Source: Owenia fusiformis
Taxonomy: Eukaryota > Annelida > Polychaeta > Sabellida > Oweniidae
Direction of reading: 5' to 3'
DNA: 64,000 nt
Assembly (NCBI GenBank): GCA_903813345.2
Contig: CAIIXF020000004.1
Location: 30,939,986-31,003,985, forward strand
Each line of letters starts with the position of its first letter. Position 1 is the stretch's first letter. The notes beneath the pieces are model-generated. The model made no database searches and had not been told where the DNA came from. It worked only from the letters and a program-made list of their open reading frames with translations. This document shows positions 58,397-64,000 of this stretch, one piece after another. The position numbers were made by a program, and so were the translations under genes.

Positions 58397-58681
58397 ATGA
58401 AGGTTATATATGGGGGACGCAGAAATATAATGGTCATTGTATGGTCTAATTCACTCGAAAATGCAATATGTACCATAGAAATTGAATTTCGTGAATCCTT
58501 TCAATATTTTCCAATGCATTACCGTAATGACACTTTGACATTCAAACGACAAAAATGTTTTTCGTTTGCTGAAATGCTAATAGAGATTTCCACCCCATGC
58601 AGACAGATCGCCTTAAATTACATTCATACGATGCGAGACTCAACATCCACCAGTACAGTCGAAACATTTTGTGACCTATGA
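58397..58681 (+). CDS. Hypothetical open frame, 94 codons
   Basis: ATG start, stop at 58679-58681. Not recognised; pattern IMVIVW...CTIEIEFRES suggests beta strands, with weak resemblance to the frame at 47943-48230. No splice borders are obvious, though a good acceptor (TTTATTTTAG) lies near 58292. May be a chance frame or gene fragment. Confidence 0.25.
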   Translation: MKVIYGGRRNIMVIVWSNSLENAICTIEIEFRESFQYFPMHYRNDTLTFKRQKCFSFAEMLIEISTPCRQIALNYIHTMRDSTSTSTVETFCDL

Positions 58682-58759
58682 AGCAAGTTAAATGTTTATT
58701 GCTTGATAATTATTGAAAGAAACTAAGCTTGCTCTAGGAAATATTCTGCCTTACTTATT

Positions 58760-61165
58760 AATATATCACTTAAAACTGGAGTTTTCCCAGGCACCTTAAA
58801 ACTGCCAAAATTACTCTGTATATAAAGGGGCTATGTTCACCTTTTTACTTATTATAGACCAATCTCACTTCTTAACGTTTTCTTTAAGTATTTATGAAAA
58901 TTATGTATAAAAAAGTCACACTATTTTTGGATGAATTCAAATAATTAAGAAAAGATCAATTTGGTTTCAGAAAATCTTATTAACCTTTATGGCAATTCTC
59001 ACCTTTTTAAAATCACTTCGAGATTCTCTTAATAATAATAAATTATGTATCAGTCTTTTTCTTGACATATCGAAAGCTTTTGATACGGTTGATCACACTA
59101 TTTTGCTGGAGAAGCTTCATTATTATGGAATTCCTTGTGTTGCAAACTCTTGGTTTAAATCTTACTTAACAGATAGGAAACAAAATACACAATATAAAAA
59201 CCATGTGTCAACCCAACAAATATTGCATGTGTAGTAACCAAGGGTCTATCCTAGGACCTCTGATTTTTATTATCTATGTAAATCACCTCAGTTTTGCTTC
59301 TGCTATATTGAAGTTTGTACTTTTTGCAGATGACACCAGTATTTTACATTCAAATAAAACAAAAGAAGAACTCGTCATCTGTTGCGAATAATGAACTTAA
59401 AAAAGTCAATGTCTGGTTCATGGCTAACAAAAACTACAAGGGGAAATAGCAAAAATTATACACATATCATATACTTCTAAGCATTTACTTGAGAACTGAG
59501 CGAAAATGAAAACTTATAGTGCTCTGATTCATTCGGGGCTTGATTACTGTTATATAATTTGGGGTAGAAATTTGCCAGGTTAATAACAAATTTTAGTAAG
59601 TTAGCTCATGCCGCCCCTTTATTGAAAGATCTTAGAATCTTAAGTATTTATGACATATTTACACACCCGGTGATCGTACAAAAATGATGGAGGGGGGATT
59701 AGGCGATTTCTGCAAGAAAACACAACAAATTCGGAAGAATTATTTTTTCAAGAGAAAATTTACAACTGAATTGCCAAATGAATAGGCGCAATGCATGGCA
59801 AAATATGTTAGGTCATCTCATATTTTTTATGAACTGATACCCTTCTAAGATATATGAGATCTATTAAAAAAGGTGCAACATCACCAACGTGCAAAAGTCA
59901 ATGTTTTTGCTATAAATCGGGCAACAATGGTCTACACGACCTGTAATAAATAGGTATAAGGGACGTTATTATCACAATACTTATGACATTGTTCACTTTT
60001 CAAAGTTAGTTTCCATGCGTTATACAAAAATAATCAAAATAAATTAATTGAGGATGGAGGGGGGATCGGATGGAGGGGGGGGGAGTTATATATTTTTATG
60101 ATTGAACAAATTCACAAGAACTCGTGTATTTGAAAAAACTAAACTCAGTACCCCAGCAAGAAACTGGATATTATATCTCTGGAGAATGAAAAATATGAAA
60201 ATTTGGAGTCATAAGAATAAATTCAAGTAGCATGTCTTATCATGTCTTACATACACGTGATCCCCCCTCCATCCGACCCTCCCCCCTCCATCCTAAATTA
60301 ATTTATTTCGATCATTTTTTGTATAACGCATGGAAACTAACTTTAAAAAGTGAGTAATGTCATTAGTATTGTGATAATAACGTCCCTTATATCTATTTAT
60401 TACAGGTCGAGTAGACCATTGTTGCCCGATTTATAGCAAAAACATTGACTTTTACACGTTGGTGATGATGCGCCTTTTTTAATAGATCTCATATCTTAGA
60501 AGGGTATCAGTTCCAAAAAAATACTAGATGACCTAACATATTTTGCCATGCACTGCGCCTATTCATTTGGCAATTCAGTTGAAAATATTCTCTTGAAAAA
60601 ATAAATCTTCCAAATTTGTTGAGTTTTCTTGCAGAAATCGCCTAATCCCCCCCCCCTCCATCATTTTTGTACGATCACCGGGCGTGATTTAACTTCAATG
60701 TTGCCAACTTTGCATACCAAAATATGAATACCTGACAAGTTCCCACATCACCTTTTTAAACATTTCTCTTCTACAAATACTGACCATGAAACTAGTAATA
60801 AAGACCGACTACGTTCATTTATGTTTAAAAATGAATTTGGGGAAAATCAATAAAAGTAGTACTATCGAGAGTATGGAACGGCGTAAATGAAAACATCATT
60901 ATGTCTTCTCCTATATCTTTGTTTAAATTTTTTTTGAAATCACTTCTCCTCTCCACCTACATCTAATATCAAATATCATGTCATGGTTTGTTCATGTTTC
61001 ATTGCTAATCTAGTGATCCTTATCATCAAGGAATGTGCTCTTGCTATATATATATAATATACTACAAAATAATATGTAATGTGGTGTAAACGCCCAGCGT
61101 CTTGTGCATACCGTGTAATTCAAATTGTAATAATTAAATATGAAAATAAATATAACATAACATAA
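58760..61165 (+). pseudogene. Decayed LINE (non-LTR retrotransposon) reverse transcriptase, split by a foldback
   Basis: Reverse transcriptase pieces in shifted frames: FLDISKAFDTVDH (motif A, catalytic Asp) near 59065, then QGSILGPLIFIIYVN and the catalytic FADDTSI near 59260-59345. An upstream piece is like the N-terminal region of the domain, and a C-terminal tail piece follows near 60840-60960. A stop at 59232-59234 and frameshifts break it. The 3' end finishes in a short ATAAC repeat near 61155, as some CR1/L2/Jockey-type LINEs do. The foldback at 59667-60686 is inserted in it. Confidence 0.8.
59667..60686. mobile_element. Foldback element with arms of about 420 bp, inserted in the LINE
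   Basis: Outer ends CCCGGTGATCGTACAAAAAT and its reverse complement. Arms about 59667-60086 and 60252-60686 match closely, with G-runs on one arm and C-runs on the other (GATGGAGGGGGGAT). The spacer of about 165 bp has no coding capacity. Confidence 0.9.
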
Positions 61166-61712
61166 CAAATGGTGAAAAGCAGTCACATTGAGTTCTATAA
61201 GTATGAGAAATTACGATATTAAGATAAAACCGCAACGAAATATTTGTAAAAAAACAAGGAAGGTATCGCAACAGATTTTAAACAGTCGTATGTTGAATTG
61301 CAGCTGTTTTCTGCTGATTTAAAAGAACATAAGTTAGTCCTATGCACCATTTAAAGGCAAGGTGCTTATAGAGATGATAAAATAAGTTGAACTTCGAGAC
61401 AAGGAAGGTGCAAACACCCCACCTACATTTTTTTTCAAAAATGTTTTCCTGTTTATAAAATTTGTCATCGAACGTGTCGAATACTACAAGTCAATACTAC
61501 ATCTTTTGGAAATCTCCCCTCCTGTGTTTGATGCCTAGAGAAACGGGAGCTCTGCTAATATACTGGCTGCCATTGTTCATAAAAACATTACCTTTAATAT
61601 CCCAAATTGTATATGGTGATACCTAGGGACAAAGGAGCTCTGTTCGTAAAGAAATCGTCAAAATGGCCACTATCATCCAAACATTTTTTGTTCAGTGGGA
61701 TTTGCTACTCCT

Positions 61713-62882
61713 TAAAGGTCCATGTGTAGTATGGCAAGTGATTTCAGAAGGTCATATCTTTCACCATGAGTACATTCTGGCCATAAATACATTTTTTATA
61801 AAAACAATATGTTTTCTTTCAAGTGAAGTTTCCGTAATAGTAAAATATCAATCCAACTCTCTGGAAAATTATGGTTTAGGACCCCATCTGGGTACTTTTT
61901 AGAAAATGTTAGGCTTATTTTCTAAAGAGATGATCTTGTTTTTCTCGATTTAACCATATCGAAAGTTTCTTCTACACTATTTTAACACTTCTGAAGTTAA
62001 AAACCACATATCCCATGTTATTTCCCATAGGCGTGCTATCCATTGTCTTCAGCATAATTCTGGCCATCGGAAATTGATATCTTCAAAACTAGACTTTCAA
62101 TACCAGTCTACTTTTGAAGAAGTTGTAGACCCCTTTTTAACACCCCAGTCACATTTCCTGCGGCCGCCGTGCGGTCTATCATTTCTGCGGCCAGTTGCTT
62201 TTCTACGCTCGCCGTAGAATTTCTGCGCTCTCATACTTTTGCAGTCACATTTCACACGGCAGCCGCACGGTGAATTTTAAATTTCTGTTGATAAATAATA
62301 CTTTTTTCATTTTATTTACATTCATAAATGTTATTCATAGTGCTAGGATGTAATATCAAATGAAAAGTGATCATGAAACATTGACAAATAATGATTCAAT
62401 CTTGTTGAGCCAGTTGATTTCTACGGGGACCTCAGAAATGAACAAATATTATAACTCCGAGTTATAATTTCTACGCCTTCCCTGCGGCCTGTAAAAATCT
62501 GCACACGCCGCACGGAGGCTGCAAGGCGAGCGTAGTTTTTCTACGCTCGCCGCAGAAATTCACCGATTTAATTGATCTGCGGTCGACTTGCGGCCGCCGT
62601 GCGACAAATGTGACTGGGGTGTTAATAATCTTTTCATGCAATAAAAATTTGAAAAGGAAGATCCTTTTTGGTAAATAGGTTCACCATTATGAAAAAAAAT
62701 GTTGACATGGGGTCCCTTTTCAGAATTTTCCAATATTCGATTGATATTTTTATCATTATGGGTACTTCACTCGAAACAAAACATATTGTTTTAATAAAAA
62801 CAACTGTATTTATGCCCAGAAAGTACTCATGATGAAAGATATGACTTTCTACAATCACTTGCCATACTGCACATGGACCTTT
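61713..62882. mobile_element. Foldback element, family F, copy B
   Basis: Same family as 56915-57639: ends AAAGGTCCATGTGTAGTAT and its mirror, centre GCGTGCTATCCATTGTCTTC. About 685 bp once the 485-bp TTAA element and its duplication are removed. It ends directly beside the 42-bp minisatellite. Confidence 0.8.
62141..62621. mobile_element. TTAA-flanked MITE (piggyBac-type), 481 bp
   Basis: Termini CACCCCAGTCACATTT and AAATGTGACTGGGGTG flanked by TTAA (62137-62140 and 62622-62625), the target site of piggyBac transposases. The inner ends are also inverted and rich in GCGGCCGCCGTGCG, unlike its AT-rich surroundings. No transposase. Nested inside foldback copy B. Confidence 0.9.
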
Positions 62883-62883
62883 G

Positions 62884-63379
62884 GGTTTTCTAGTTGTCTA
62901 TAATTTGTCATTTGCAGATGGGTGTGACTGTATAATTGTCTATAATTTGCCATTTGCAGATGGTTGTGACTCTGTAATTGTCTATAATTTGTCATTCGCA
63001 GATGGATGTGACTCTATAATTGTCTATAATTTGTCATTTGCAGATGAATATGACTCTATAATTGTCTATAATATGACATTTGCAGATGAACGTGACTGTA
63101 TAATTGTCTATAATTTGTCGTTTGCAGATGGTTGTGACTCTATAATTGTCTATAATTTGTCATTTGCAGATAAACGTGACTCTATAATTGTCTATAATTT
63201 GTCATTTGCAGATGAACATGACTCTATAATTGTCTATAATATGACATTTGCAGATGAACGTGACTGTATAATTGTCTATAATTTGTCGTTTGCAGATGGT
63301 TGTGACTCTATAATTGTCTATAATTTGTCATTTGCAGATAAACGTGGCTCTATAATTGTTTATTATTTGTCATTTGCAG
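62884..63379 (+). repeat. 42-bp minisatellite spanning the acceptor of the next exon, about 12 units
   Basis: Each unit reads TCTATAATTGTCTATAATTT then GTCATTTGCAGATGGTTGTGAC: pyrimidine-poor intron-like bases, the acceptor TTTGCAG and the first exon bases. The unit is 14 codons long and free of stops, so the whole array is one open frame with the exon at 63380. Confidence 0.9.
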
Positions 63380-63694
63380 ATGGTTGCGATCTTATAATTG
63401 TCGACTTTGACCTAATCATGCCGCCTGAAGATAAACCCTCTTCTGTAGACGGCTTGTACAGAAAACAGAAGGAAAAATGGAATTCCCGTTCAGTTTGGGC
63501 AAACGAAGATGCTTCGTTGTTCCTTTACAATTATGGTGGCGGGGAACCTTATTGGGAGATATCGCCTAATCCTGATGGTGGTAGTTATATTGCCTTGACT
63601 GGATCTATTTTTTGGGCAATACCTGTTACGAATGATTGGTGTTATAATAAAGGTAGTGGATTGTGTTATCCCGACTCCTATCCTGTACGATGTG
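63380..63694 (+). CDS. Extracellular Trp/Tyr-rich module exon (partial gene)
   Basis: Acceptor TTTGCAG, a 315-base exon (105 codons, phase 1 at both ends), donor GTGAGT. After a hydrophobic/acidic start (CDLIIVDFDLIMPPE) it shows DGLYRKQKEKWNSRSVWANE, LFLYNYGGGEPYWEIS, SIFWAIPV and paired cysteines toward the end. The layout G-x-Y ... R-x-VW ... YLYxx...YW-x-I ... W is a small module I associate with secreted and membrane multidomain proteins of marine invertebrates, without a firm family name. Equal phases let it be shuffled or skipped cleanly. Possibly part of the same gene as the EGF-like exon. Confidence 0.6.
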
Positions 63695-64000
63695 GTGAGT
63701 CTTTTCTAATCAATGGTGAACGTTATACCCGGTCAGGAATAAATTAAATGTTTTTGTTGAATTATAGGATTTAGCTCCTTACTCCCTTATCATTTATTTT
63801 GACGATATTTGTCTCCAATTAACTACTGCAGGAATGTCAAATGCCTTTTAAAATATAATCAAATAAATGTTTGCCAGAGGATACGGGTTTGGCTGCAATA
63901 CTTGTAGGATGTTAACGGTCAAGACAAGTAACTTGGTCAACATTCGATATTCGTATGTTCATCAATATTTACTAAGAATGTTGCCACAATTGAAGTAAAC
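63695..64000 (+). other. Intron at the right edge
   Basis: Follows the donor GTGAGT; no further exon recognised before the window ends. Confidence 0.5.

Noticed and set aside
62881-63379. A secreted or structural protein made of 14-residue repeats
   Set aside because: The frame has no ATG, and every unit contains intron-like sequence with an acceptor TTTGCAG. It is better read as an intronic minisatellite that happens to be open because the unit is a multiple of three.
53664-63694. Direct splicing of the EGF-like exon to the module exon at 63380
   Set aside because: Phases agree, but the joined codon would be TAT rather than the cysteine codon needed to complete the EGF module; an intervening exon or separate genes are more likely.

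Overview
This is an animal (metazoan) genomic window. It is AT-rich and dominated by repeats, and the few genes are split by spliceosomal introns with GT/AG borders. Recognisable coding parts are a complete cold-inducible-RNA-binding-protein (CIRBP)-like gene, a thrombospondin type 1 exon, a signal-peptide exon followed by an EGF-like exon, and a Trp/Tyr-rich extracellular-module exon. Secreted multidomain proteins, mariner, piggyBac-type and Ty3-type elements suggest a marine invertebrate. Minisatellites spanning splice junctions recall what I remember being reported for amphioxus, but the species cannot be fixed from the sequence alone.

Layout. 0.3-5.1 kb: two satellite-like tandem repeats (1260-bp and 1330-bp units). 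5.7-5.9 kb: terminal TSP1 exon. 6.1-16.6 kb: a small TA-flanked MITE split by a 9,965-bp LTR retrotransposon on the minus strand; its LTRs are 3,459 bp each and look identical, and its only gene is Gag-protease with no polymerase. 16.6-27.8 kb: the CIRBP-like gene on the minus strand (promoter near 27.8 kb, coding exons 24.6 to 20.3 kb). 28.0-41.1 kb: a tandem segmental duplication (offset about 8.47 kb) carrying mariner remnants; one copy has an extra mariner, so the other copy preserves the empty site. 42.5-48.1 kb: a large inverted duplication around a candidate exon and a minisatellite. 48.4-50.6 kb: a possible LTR and a purine-rich minisatellite. 52.2-64 kb: exons of one or more secreted-protein genes on the plus strand, with introns filled by minisatellites, foldback elements, a broken LINE and a piggyBac-type MITE.

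Most striking signal: four separate minisatellites each begin at a splice junction and repeat that junction many times. Two are donor-side (98-bp units at 52.2 kb, 78-bp units at 54.3-55.7 kb) and two are acceptor-side (51-bp units in the CIRBP-like gene, 42-bp units at 62.9-63.4 kb). In the last, all units are in frame with the exon, so alternative acceptor choice would add multiples of 14 residues.

All coordinates were read by eye. Exon borders of the CIRBP-like gene are supported by exact phase agreement; repeat and duplication edges are approximate to a few tens of bases unless target-site duplications fix them.
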